DNA of 34,639 bases from a virus, in IMG/VR virus record IMGVR_UViG_3300033149_003079, positions 1-34,639 of that record. The stretch is one strand, 5' to 3'. The stretch's first letter is position 1. The number at the start of each line of letters is the position of its first letter. The notes under the pieces are model-generated. The model was not told the DNA's origin and made no database searches. It was given only the letters and a program-made list of their open reading frames with translations. Positions 1 to 5,824 of the stretch are shown one piece after another. Both the position numbers and the translations under genes were made by a program.

Positions 1-64
1 GTTCGAATCGATTGCCTCATTAGTGTGGGCAGTTCCAGTTTTTCTAGCGTTTTCATCAGTTCGT
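1..64. repeat. 64-bp terminal direct repeat, left copy
   Basis: These bases are identical to the last 64 bases of the window (34576-34639). The match runs to both physical ends, so its true length is bounded by where the contig was cut. It is either the overlap left by assembling a circular or circularly permuted molecule, or a real short terminal repeat. The repeat lies inside one gene that becomes intact when the ends are joined, which favours circular or permuted DNA. Confidence 0.9.
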
Positions 65-68
65 CCAT
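1..68 (-). CDS. 5' part of a small phage protein split by the contig ends
   Basis: This is the N-terminal piece of the gene that continues at 34639-34359. Joining the ends gives a 94-residue protein beginning MDELMKTLEKLELPTLMRQ. The ATG at 68-66 is preceded by a clear AAGGAG about eight bases upstream. Without the join, the copy at the right end would have to start five residues later and would lack this ribosome binding site. The protein is charged and mostly helical, with no recognised domain. It lies just downstream of a terminator that follows the ERF gene. Function unknown. Confidence 0.75.
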   Translation of the reverse strand, partial: MDELMKTLEKLELPTLMRQSIR

Positions 69-90
69 AATTATCTCCTTATTTTTGGGC

Positions 91-118
91 AAAAAAAAAG
101 ACCAGGCAAGCCCGATCT
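91..118 (-). terminator. intrinsic terminator after the ERF gene
   Basis: Read on the minus strand, an 8-bp stem (AGATCGGG pairing with CCTGGTCT, with G-U pairs, CUUG tetraloop) is followed directly by about nine T residues. It sits between the ERF stop codon and the ribosome binding site of the seam gene, so it either ends the ERF transcript or works as an attenuator ahead of the seam gene. Confidence 0.75.
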
Positions 119-167
119 CTTTTCTACAATTTTCATTCGATGTTCTGGCATCAAAGGAATTTGAGTT

Positions 168-1010
168 CTACTTTATCGAGTCTAATCCTGCAAGCATTTC
201 TTTTAAAGTTTCGTCGGGGATCTTGTCTAATTCATCCCACCTCTTGACTTCGAGATATTGCTTTAATTTGTCCGTCATTTCTTTGTTTTTACCGGCCCCG
301 GTTAATTGTCTTACTTTCTCGTACATTGTCTTCAGTGTCGGACTTCTTTTTACTTCTGGCTTCGGTTTTCTCTGATTATTAACTACCATTTGGTGTGAAT
401 ACTGGTCGGGATCAATTTTCCTAATCTCTTCAGTTGGGATGCAAAACAACTGAAACACAGCATATTTATGAGCAATTGCTAGCGCCTTTGATGTTGCCTT
501 GTCGCCATTGTCCGCAGCTTCCCCGTAGACTTCAGCCGTGACTTTATCCCCCTGTAGTCCCACAAAGTCATAGGCAACCTTAAGAAGAACGTTTTTCATT
601 TGCCCGCCATTTCTGGTCGCTACGTATTCTTGCGATCTTTCTAGTACCCTTGGTACCGTGATTAATCCATACTTTGCCATTAGGGGATTTATGGCGTTAT
701 ACACTTGGTCGATGCCTCTATATGCAAAGTTTTGCGTTTTGTTTTTCTGCGTTTTTCCAATTGCATTCATGTCGCCCAGTATACGGTTAAGCGTTTGATG
801 AATTGTCATTGTTGGCACTGGTTTCGGTTCTTGAATCTCCAGCACTTCGGCTTTTTCTGCGTCTTGTTGTTCTGCTTGTTCCTTCTCCATCCTTCTAGCT
901 TCCTTTTTATTCGTCATATCCCTGATAATTGCACCCAGACCGTCCTTCATCTCGGGCGTCACTCTTAAATTTGATTTGTAATATCTATTGCGTTCCTCAG
1001 TCAATATCAA
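168..1010 (-). CDS. erf: ERF-family single-strand DNA annealing protein
   Basis: Annealing recombinase of the ERF superfamily, which pairs complementary single strands during phage recombination, circularisation or concatemer formation. The conserved ERF core spans about residues 70-200, with the family hallmark GDKATSKALAIAHKYA near 169-184 and a preceding tyrosine/glycine-rich segment (FAYRGIDQVYNAI). The N-terminal 65 residues are charged, and the C-terminal 80 are helical and lysine-rich. The listed start is a TTG that overlaps the upstream gene by 14 bp. An in-frame ATG at 917 with a close AGGGAT is an alternative that still keeps the whole ERF domain. It follows the 114-codon gene, probably in one operon, and is terminated at 118-91. 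No partner exonuclease or SSB is recognisable nearby. Family assignment is firm; the start is uncertain. Confidence 0.88.
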   Translation of the reverse strand: MILTEERNRYYKSNLRVTPEMKDGLGAIIRDMTNKKEARRMEKEQAEQQDAEKAEVLEIQEPKPVPTMTIHQTLNRILGDMNAIGKTQKNKTQNFAYRGIDQVYNAINPLMAKYGLITVPRVLERSQEYVATRNGGQMKNVLLKVAYDFVGLQGDKVTAEVYGEAADNGDKATSKALAIAHKYAVFQLFCIPTEEIRKIDPDQYSHQMVVNNQRKPKPEVKRSPTLKTMYEKVRQLTGAGKNKEMTDKLKQYLEVKRWDELDKIPDETLKEMLAGLDSIK

Positions 1011-1341
1011 TGCCTTGTTTTTTTAATCCCCGCCCTATTGCTCTTAGAATGATGTTCAGTTTCTCTTTATCCCCAAGCAGTAACGGTATTAGTAGTGTGG
1101 TTGTGCATGCTCCTCCCATTCTGAAGTCGGCGTACACATTACTCATAAAGCACACGTCCCCTTTCAAAACAAAATGGGCTGACGTCCTTAACTCAATCGA
1201 GGCTTTTGCTTCGCCAATCAACCCCTTCACAACCAACGCGCTAAAAGAATTTTTACACTCTATATTTGTCATCGCTGCAATAGCGTCTACGACAAGAGCT
1301 TTGAATTTGGTCGGGTTCACTGTTCTTAATTTATCTGACAT
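997..1341 (-). CDS. hypothetical protein, ERF operon partner
   Basis: A 114-residue protein of unknown function, first gene of the ERF operon. The ATG is preceded by AAGGAG nine bases upstream. It has a compact alpha/beta look, with a hydrophobic strand-rich centre (TTTLLIPLLLGDKEKL) and a basic helical C terminus (LRAIGRGLKKQG). Four cysteines are present but not in CxxC pairs. Its 3' end overlaps the ERF start by 14 bp, so translation of the two is probably coupled and a role in recombination or replication is plausible, but this is inference from position only. Confidence 0.6.
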   Translation of the reverse strand: MSDKLRTVNPTKFKALVVDAIAAMTNIECKNSFSALVVKGLIGEAKASIELRTSAHFVLKGDVCFMSNVYADFRMGGACTTTLLIPLLLGDKEKLNIILRAIGRGLKKQGIDID

Positions 1342-1412
1342 TTTTTCGCTCTCCTTGAGGAAATAACTAGCATCTATTGTGCATATGTGCTACACATTTC
1401 TAAATTAGTGGT

Positions 1413-1418
1413 TATAAT
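1413..1418 (+). promoter_or_regulatory. candidate plus-strand -10 element
   Basis: A perfect TATAAT lies in the 258-bp divergent gap between the ERF operon and the tRNA-like element/metallopeptidase unit. No good -35 is visible at 17-18 bp spacing (only a weak GCTACA). Just upstream, 1379-1398 holds a TGTGCATATGTGCTACACA stretch that looks dyad-like and could be an operator for the divergent promoters. Confidence 0.3.
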
Positions 1419-1474
1419 GTACTGATATAAACTTCTCCCCCAAGTATTAAGGGTATGTTATGACCACTGTTTAT

Positions 1475-1577
1475 GCCATTGCAGTAGCGCAGTTGGTTAG
1501 CGCAATCGCCGGGCACACCCACTAGCTAGGGTGCGAGGTGTTGGTCGTCGGTTCGAGTCCGTCCTGTAATGGCACCA
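1475..1577 (+). tRNA. tRNA-like element with enlarged anticodon domain and encoded CCA
   Basis: The ends pair as GCCATTGCAG (1475-1484) with CTGTAATGGC (1564-1573), followed by discriminator A and an encoded CCA. A canonical D-arm follows (GCGC, loop AGTTGGTTA, GCGC, 1487-1503), and there is a T-arm with loop TTCGAGT (1547-1563; 4 of 5 stem pairs). Between D-stem and T-stem there are 43 nt rather than the usual 22-23. That region can fold as CACCC-ACTAGCTA-GGGTG (1516-1533), TCGC/GCGA or ACACC/GGTGT, but none gives a standard 7-nt loop with U33 and a purine at 37, so no anticodon can be assigned. The acceptor helix is 10 bp rather than 7. It could be a degenerate tRNA, a tRNA with a small insertion, or a non-decoding tRNA mimic. 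Confidence 0.55.
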
Positions 1578-1599
1578 TTTCCCCTAAAGGACAGTATAG

Positions 1600-2055
1600 A
1601 TGAAAAGATTTTATTATGACGGGTCAGTTGAAAGGGTCTCGCTAGCAGTTATGCAAATGAATACCGTTATCGTTAACCATAGCTTTCGTGAGTACGTAAA
1701 AAGAGTAAAATCTTTCGATTTGGCGCGTGATTATGATGGGTCCGGCGTGACGGGGGAAGAGTTAGTGGAAATAATTAAAACTACTCCTATTAAGTGCTCG
1801 GTCGTATTATATCGCCCCTTTTGGCGGTGGTCCAGAGCGCTGGCATACTATAAAGGGGGGAAAAATATTTACATAAATTCAAGGAAGCTTAACAGGAGTC
1901 TCGCTTCAATTGCGGGCACGATTGCCCATGAGTATATCCATTTGCTCGATAACTTTAGACCTGAATATTTGGGTCATGCTGGCAATAGCCCGAAGGGGAA
2001 AGCCAATACAGCCCCCTATCTTTTTGGACGAATGGCAAAAGAATACTTAGAGTAA
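1600..2055 (+). CDS. HExxH zincin-like metallopeptidase
   Basis: A 151-residue protein with a zinc-metallopeptidase active-site signature, AHEYIHLLD, near residues 109-117: H110 and H114 as zinc ligands and E111 as the general base. A downstream GHAGN (125-129) could supply a third ligand. Length and layout fit small phage or bacterial minimal zincins. The preceding strand KNIYINSRKL (88-97) resembles the edge strand before the active-site helix in this fold. ATG is preceded by AAAGGA at a rather long spacing. It lies 22 bp after the tRNA-like element on the same strand, so both may share a transcript. Substrate unknown. The fold call rests on the motif and helix context. Confidence 0.65.
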   Translation: MKRFYYDGSVERVSLAVMQMNTVIVNHSFREYVKRVKSFDLARDYDGSGVTGEELVEIIKTTPIKCSVVLYRPFWRWSRALAYYKGGKNIYINSRKLNRSLASIAGTIAHEYIHLLDNFRPEYLGHAGNSPKGKANTAPYLFGRMAKEYLE

Positions 2056-2222
2056 ATTAGATATTCATCAAATCATAAACCGTATCAATAGTGACATTCC
2101 CTCTCAACGCCTACCATGTAATATTTACACGGCCCCAATAAAAAGCATTTTATTCTTTATTCTTTTGTGTGCTGTGGTACTTAGTTGAAGCCCAGGAACA
2201 GACATAAATACAGGAGGAAAAA

Positions 2223-2441
2223 ATGGATTACACTACAATTGACGAAGCAAGACAAGCATACAGCAATTCGGGATTATTGGACATGGATCACGTCGACCGT
2301 CATTTCGATACTGACGGATTTGTGGAGTTTTTGTATAGAGACGCATCCAACACGACAGTAAATGAATCATTTTGCTCGTATATGGCGATTAGGAATGGAT
2401 GTGACGAGGCGACTATTCGCTGCGAGTATGCCCTGTACTAA
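2223..2441 (+). CDS. small hypothetical acidic protein
   Basis: A 72-residue acidic protein with no recognised domain, preceded by a very strong ribosome binding site (CAGGAGGAAAAA then ATG). It looks like a small cytoplasmic protein, with a central DHVDRHFDTDGFVEFLYRD segment and three cysteines. A weak promoter-like TTTACA (2124-2129) lies upstream with AT-rich DNA after it. Its stop is 5 bp from the convergent endolysin stop, with no terminator between them. Confidence 0.55.
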   Translation: MDYTTIDEARQAYSNSGLLDMDHVDRHFDTDGFVEFLYRDASNTTVNESFCSYMAIRNGCDEATIRCEYALY

Positions 2442-2445
2442 TTTT

Positions 2446-2946
2446 TCAAATATTCAATAACTCATACATAGTATCCATACTCACATTTTCATAAATCATT
2501 TCAAAAGCCCTGACATTTAGCTCGTTAACATAAAGGCCGTTCTTCTTCTTCTTAACTGTCCACGCATTAAAAGCTGCGTATAGATCAAGGGGATTGCTCC
2601 CGTATTTCTTCCTTCGCCCCTCTAAAATCTTTACTGCAATTTCGAGGTTCAAATCAATCTTAAAAAGTTCACTGCAAAACCCTTTATGTTCAAACGCATA
2701 GTAATGCGCTCCCATTACATGGCAAAGGCCATAGCTTATTTTTTGCGAATGAATGAGCGTCGCCCCCGACATTTTTACATCTAAGGGAGGATATTTATAG
2801 TACCACTCATAGGACGGTTCGTATCTCATGGAATGGATATTGAAATCACTTTCAAGCTTAATTAAAGACCACAGAAATTTCAACTCAACTGGACTATCTT
2901 TGCAAGCCTTTCTCATCGCCCTGTAAATTCTCTCTTTTTTCGTCAT
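2446..2946 (-). CDS. lytic transglycosylase-like endolysin
   Basis: A 166-residue lysozyme-fold protein of the SLT/goose-lysozyme type, expected to cut the peptidoglycan glycan backbone. The catalytic glutamate is E32 in LIKLESDFN, followed by the typical SYGLCHVMG motif (71-79; family consensus SxGLxQV) and the late helical A-FNAW motif near 124-129. There is no signal peptide or membrane anchor, so export would need a holin. GGTGGGG precedes the ATG. It stands apart from the small membrane proteins at 5.6-6.0 kb because the Fis-lipoprotein-CsrA cassette and tnpB lie between them. A virion-associated muralytic role cannot be excluded. Confidence 0.7.
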   Translation of the reverse strand: MTKKERIYRAMRKACKDSPVELKFLWSLIKLESDFNIHSMRYEPSYEWYYKYPPLDVKMSGATLIHSQKISYGLCHVMGAHYYAFEHKGFCSELFKIDLNLEIAVKILEGRRKKYGSNPLDLYAAFNAWTVKKKKNGLYVNELNVRAFEMIYENVSMDTMYELLNI

Positions 2947-2975
2947 ACCCCACCTATATGGCTATCAACAAAACC

Positions 2976-3000
2976 CTATCCGCGGAGATAAAGTGGATAG
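2976..3000. repeat. hairpin at the left side of the tnpB element
   Basis: A perfect 6-bp inverted repeat (CTATCC/GGATAG) surrounds a 13-base loop, 34 bp upstream of tnpB. Subterminal hairpins of this kind mark the ends of IS200/IS605 elements, but it could equally be a regulatory hairpin between the endolysin and tnpB. A run of nine T residues follows at 3008-3016, too far for a standard terminator. Confidence 0.35.
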
Positions 3001-3020
3001 ACATCTGTTTTTTTTTAATG

Positions 3021-3031
3021 TACACAGTGTA
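3021..3031. promoter_or_regulatory. perfect dyad immediately before tnpB
   Basis: TACAC-A-GTGTA is an 11-bp perfect dyad lying 2 bp from the tnpB ATG. No ribosome binding site precedes tnpB, so this dyad occupies the translation initiation region. It may be an operator or an RNA hairpin limiting tnpB expression. Confidence 0.3.
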
Positions 3032-3033
3032 TC

Positions 3034-4122
3034 ATGAAAATGACTATTCCTGTCAAACTGAAGACTACCTCTGCCCATGTAAGCCGCCTCTTGGCGACAA
3101 TGGATACTTTTAATGAGATTTGCAATGGTCTTAGCGACGTTTGTTTCCATGAAGGAATTTTCAACAAATTTGCAATCCAGAAACTTTTGTATCACCCGAT
3201 ACGCTCTTGCTATGATATTCCGGCACAATTGGTCGTTAGAGCGATATCGAAAGTTTCGAATTCTTATAAAAAAAACAATAAAACTCTTTGTTGGTTTAAA
3301 CCTAGAGGAGCGATTACCTACGACACTAGGGTACTGAGGTGGAAAGAGAATGAAGTTTCCATAGCGACTATTACGGGGCGAATAACTATTCCTTTTGTCT
3401 GTAGTGAAAAGCAAAAAGAATCCCTCAGATTTCAGGAAGGAGAGACCGACCTCATTTACCGGAATGGCACTTTTTTCCTTCATACCACTTGCGAGATTAA
3501 AGAAACGCTTCCTATCGAAGCAAAAAGCTATCTCGGCGTTGACATGGGTATTACAAACATCGCCTATGACAGTAAAGGAAATCAATATTCTGGAGAGCAT
3601 GTTACTGTTCTTAGAAAGAGACATGTTAGATTGAGGAAAAAACTTCAGTCGAAAGGGACAAAATCCGCCAAGAGACTTCTCAAAAAAAGAAACAAAAAAG
3701 AGCAAAGATTTGCAAAAGACATTAACCACCAAATAAGTAAAAAAATCATAGAGACTGCTAAAAGGCACTCTATTGGCATTTCGCTTGAGGACCTCAAGGG
3801 CATTTGTCAAAGAGTAACGGTTAGAAAAAAGCAGCGGTATTCTCTGCATTCTTGGTCGTTCTACGACCTTAAACAAAAGATACTTTATAAAGCAAGGCTT
3901 GTAGGCGTTCCAGTTATTTTGGTTGACCCCAAATATACTTCTCAGGAATGTTCTAAGTGTGGTTATATCAAAAAAAGCAATCGCAAATCTCAATCTAAAT
4001 TCTCCTGTAGTTCTTGTGGTCATGCCGCCCATGCTGACTACAACGCTGCTTGTGTTATCTCAAGCAGGGCCGCAGTCAATCGGCCATACATTTCTGGTCC
4101 GCAACAAGCAGCCAAGGAATAA
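3034..4122 (+). CDS. tnpB: TnpB, IS200/IS605-family RNA-guided nuclease homologue
   Basis: A 362-residue TnpB/OrfB protein, close to the usual 350-400. RuvC-I is YLGVDMGITN (catalytic D170), RuvC-II is ISLEDLKG (E252), and RuvC-III is HADYNAA (D335). A zinc ribbon with CxxC pairs at C306/C309 and C325/C328 is inserted before RuvC-III. All three acidic residues and four cysteines are present, so the protein should be catalytically competent. The N-terminal 160 residues form the beta-barrel/REC-like part, and a basic helical region follows RuvC-I (195-245). No Shine-Dalgarno is visible. Characterised relatives are RNA-guided DNA endonucleases that help their element persist. In a phage it may also serve homing or competition, which is inference. 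Confidence 0.9.
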   Translation: MKMTIPVKLKTTSAHVSRLLATMDTFNEICNGLSDVCFHEGIFNKFAIQKLLYHPIRSCYDIPAQLVVRAISKVSNSYKKNNKTLCWFKPRGAITYDTRVLRWKENEVSIATITGRITIPFVCSEKQKESLRFQEGETDLIYRNGTFFLHTTCEIKETLPIEAKSYLGVDMGITNIAYDSKGNQYSGEHVTVLRKRHVRLRKKLQSKGTKSAKRLLKKRNKKEQRFAKDINHQISKKIIETAKRHSIGISLEDLKGICQRVTVRKKQRYSLHSWSFYDLKQKILYKARLVGVPVILVDPKYTSQECSKCGYIKKSNRKSQSKFSCSSCGHAAHADYNAACVISSRAAVNRPYISGPQQAAKE

Positions 4123-4125
4123 GCC

Positions 4126-4362
4126 TTAATTGGGCGATATTGATGAATCATCCCCCTTTTGCGATTGACGGATCATCCCCCTCAATTCTTCAATCTGCGC
4201 ACTATGTGCGTCCTGCAATTTCACCGATACTTTCCCCTCGACCGCATCAATGAATTCAATGAATTTTCTCTTAGCTTCCTTGTTAGCCTCACTCTTTTTG
4301 AGCCACGCCATTATCACCATAGAAAGCATTGGAATTAAAAACTCAACTATCTTGTTCCACAC
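4126..4362 (-). CDS. small membrane-anchored protein with helical tail
   Basis: About 78 residues: one N-terminal transmembrane segment (IVEFLIPMLSMVIMAW) followed by a charged, probably coiled-coil cytoplasmic or periplasmic tail. I chose the GTG at 4362 because a GGGGG(TG) sequence lies six bases before it. An in-frame GTG at 4371 lacks spacing for a ribosome binding site. The gene overlaps the end of csrA by about 20 bp and is the last gene of the Fis-lipoprotein-CsrA cassette. Its stop lies 4 bp from the tnpB stop on the other strand, so the C terminus (GDDSSISPN) may have been altered by the tnpB insertion. The topology would suit a holin or spanin accessory, but function is unknown. Confidence 0.55.
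   Translation of the reverse strand: MWNKIVEFLIPMLSMVIMAWLKKSEANKEAKRKFIEFIDAVEGKVSVKLQDAHSAQIEELRGMIRQSQKGDDSSISPN
4147..4182. repeat. 11-bp direct repeat near the tnpB right end
   Basis: ATCATCCCCCT occurs at 4147-4157 and again at 4172-4182, inside the 3' end of the small membrane protein gene and 25 bp after the tnpB stop. It may be a local duplication connected with the insertion, or chance in C-rich DNA. Confidence 0.35.
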
Positions 4363-4540
4363 GAATAGCACCCCCGTTTTGTCGTAACATTTTCTTGATT
4401 GTTTCTTCCCTTAGTATCCTGGTCCCCTTTGGAGCATCAAACCCGACTTTAATATAAGACTCGCCGACTTTAAGCACCTCCAGAATAATATCTTGCCCAA
4501 TCGAAACCCTTGAGTTTTTCTTCAAGTGCAATACTAGCAT
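4343..4540 (-). CDS. csrA: CsrA/RsmA-family post-transcriptional regulator
   Basis: A 65-residue CsrA homologue, an RNA-binding dimer that recognises GGA motifs in hairpin loops and leaders and blocks or stabilises mRNAs. The alignment with E. coli CsrA is ungapped from residue 1: MLVL at the N terminus (L4 kept), IG at 14-15, VLKVG in the central strand, the conserved GFDAPK (33-38), and the RNA-contacting R44-E45-E46 (ILREE). The other main RNA-contact residue, R6, is replaced by L6, although K7 and K8 are adjacent. GAGGGAG precedes the ATG. The gene starts one base after the lipoprotein stop and overlaps the next gene, so it is co-expressed in a four-gene cassette. CsrA genes are normally chromosomal, so carriage by a phage suggests interference with host regulation. 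Confidence 0.88.
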   Translation of the reverse strand: MLVLHLKKNSRVSIGQDIILEVLKVGESYIKVGFDAPKGTRILREETIKKMLRQNGGAIRVEQDS

Positions 4541-4541
4541 T

Positions 4542-5255
4542 CTACTCCCTCACGAGGTTTCCCTCATGCCCGTACGTTGTTAGCTTATGTATTCGGCGTG
4601 GCTCTTTTATCTCCATAAAAGTCGCAACGCAAAGTCCTTTAGTGATTTCAAATTCAAAAGTTTTCCCTCTTTTCTTTTTAAACTTACAATGCTCATTTTT
4701 TTTGAATGAAACAAAGACATTATTATCAAAAGTTATAGATTGCTTGAGTCCTTCCCCTTCCTGGCAAACGGATACGCCATCCCATGACTTTGAGGTTCCC
4801 CCACAAACAACAAAAGCGGGTAAGACTAGGTACTTATCTTTAATAGCAATATGCCCCAATGAGTGTCTACCCTTGACGTCAAACGCTCTAAGCTCAACCG
4901 GGCATCCTCTCCGCTCTATAATGTTTGGGCGATAATTGATTTTTACTTTATGGCGATTAAGTCCGCGTTTTGCATTCTCGATAGCAATTTCTCGGGAGCA
5001 TGTTTTGAAAGTGAAATAATTAAACCGCCCCTTAGACTCAAGCTCGATCGTGTAGAGATCTTTTTGCGGTAAAACAATCATTCCAATCGCAGAATGATTT
5101 TTATTCTTGATTCGCATATCCATTTTATAATGTAGCGCGGGATCCATTTCGGTTGTCGGCAATGAGCACGACTGAGAGAGCAAAATCATAAGTATTAAAA
5201 TTAGAAAAAATGCCGCTGCTCGATAAACCATCATAAAAATACTTGGCGTTTTCAT
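4542..5255 (-). CDS. predicted lipoprotein of unknown function
   Basis: A 237-residue protein with a type II signal peptide: basic start (MKTPS), a long hydrophobic stretch, and the lipobox LSQSC, giving lipidation at about C30. The mature part is beta-rich with several cysteines and many lysines and matches no family I know. ATG at 5255 follows GGGAGAGAG and overlaps the stop of the upstream Fis-like gene (TAATG). A longer frame starting at 5285 lacks such a site. It is followed one base later by csrA. Surface-located phage lipoproteins often act in superinfection exclusion or lysogenic conversion, which would fit a cargo gene, but nothing in the sequence proves this. Confidence 0.7.
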   Translation of the reverse strand: MKTPSIFMMVYRAAAFFLILILMILLSQSCSLPTTEMDPALHYKMDMRIKNKNHSAIGMIVLPQKDLYTIELESKGRFNYFTFKTCSREIAIENAKRGLNRHKVKINYRPNIIERRGCPVELRAFDVKGRHSLGHIAIKDKYLVLPAFVVCGGTSKSWDGVSVCQEGEGLKQSITFDNNVFVSFKKNEHCKFKKKRGKTFEFEITKGLCVATFMEIKEPRRIHKLTTYGHEGNLVRE

Positions 5256-5491
5256 TATCTCTCTCCCTTGATTCTCCCGTGCCAATCATACTTATTGTTA
5301 TCTATTTCCCGGATCCCGTAAAGCTTCATGCGACTACGCACGGTCCTGCCGCTGATACCTAGAAACCTAGCGGCTTGGTCTTGCGTTCCGAATTTGTTTA
5401 ATGCGTAAAGGAGAGGGAGGGCTTCCAGTTTAGAGAATCGCTGTATTCCGGTGCAATCGTCGTCGATGATAATAATCATTGATTTACTCAC
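5255..5491 (-). CDS. small Fis-type HTH DNA-binding protein
   Basis: A 78-residue protein whose residues about 24-60 form a Fis/NtrC C-terminal type helix-turn-helix (HTH_8): ALPLLYALNKFGTQDQAARF followed by LGISGRTVRSRMKLYGI. In the family the same layout ends with LGISRRTLYRKLKKYGI. There is no AAA+ or receiver domain, so it is the DNA-binding module alone. The GTG start at 5491 has little ribosome binding site; an ATG at 5479 is an alternative. Its stop overlaps the lipoprotein ATG. It is the first gene of the cassette and is a good candidate for its transcription regulator, or for a nucleoid-type or host-directed regulator. Confidence 0.7.
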   Translation of the reverse strand: MSKSMIIIIDDDCTGIQRFSKLEALPLLYALNKFGTQDQAARFLGISGRTVRSRMKLYGIREIDNNKYDWHGRIKGER

Positions 5492-5563
5492 TTGCTAGGA
5501 TTAGGATCATACTACGGTTTGTTTCATTGGATGTTATTTTCTAGCTTGTTGTGATTAATTAGT

Positions 5564-5595
5564 GGGCACGGATTACTCCTCCGTGCCCTTTTTTT
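5564..5595 (+). terminator. strong intrinsic terminator, plus-strand orientation
   Basis: A perfect 9-bp stem (GGGCACGGA/TCCGTGCCC) with a 7-base loop is followed at once by T7. This is textbook structure for transcription moving rightwards, although the genes on both sides are on the minus strand. Read leftwards, the same stem is followed only by ACTAATTAATC, a weaker terminator that could still separate the tail/lysis genes from the CsrA cassette. Confidence 0.75.
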
Positions 5596-5815
5596 ATTCG
5601 TCGCCTTTTCCTGCCAGAGATTTTAATATATTCGTAAATAATTGAAGAATGCTATTCGACTTAAGACTAGGAATAACCGCAAGGCATTCCGAAATTGCAA
5701 GTAGCGCCGTCACTATTGCCGTGAAATAAACTGCCCAGCTTGCGCTCTTTGGTGCTTCTGCTCCAAACACAGTAAAGCTGAATAAACAGAACAAAAATAA
5801 AAATAAAACCTTCAC
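5594..5815 (-). CDS. small membrane protein, holin-like candidate
   Basis: A 73-residue protein with an N-terminal signal-like hydrophobic segment (LFLFLFCLFSFTVFGAEA), a second hydrophobic segment (WAVYFTAIVTALLAISECLA) and a basic tail. The arrangement, signal peptide plus one mature membrane helix or two helices, and its place right after the tail fibre genes suit a holin or small envelope protein. The C-terminal pattern IPSLKSNSILQLFTNILKSL resembles small phage membrane proteins I have seen, but I cannot name a family. It ends at the plus-strand terminator. The ribosome binding site is AGGGAGGAATTGTG just before the ATG. Confidence 0.6.
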   Translation of the reverse strand: MKVLFLFLFCLFSFTVFGAEAPKSASWAVYFTAIVTALLAISECLAVIPSLKSNSILQLFTNILKSLAGKGDE

Positions 5816-5824
5816 AATTCCTCC

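Larger units (their letters stand above)
2976..4125 (+). mobile_element. candidate solitary IS605-type (IS1341-like) tnpB element
   Basis: A tnpB gene without any TnpA (Y1 transposase) gene, flanked on the left by a hairpin and ending 4 bp before the stop of an opposite-strand phage gene. Boundaries are approximate: the left limit is placed at the hairpin and the right limit just after the tnpB stop. In this family the guide (omega) RNA usually overlaps the tnpB 3' end and the right end, but I could not identify its scaffold or the target-adjacent motif by eye. Confidence 0.4.

Noticed and set aside
2965-4032. 355-codon open frame opposite tnpB
   Set aside because: It lies antisense to tnpB, has no ribosome binding site, and its composition (many Phe and Arg) is that of a shadow frame.
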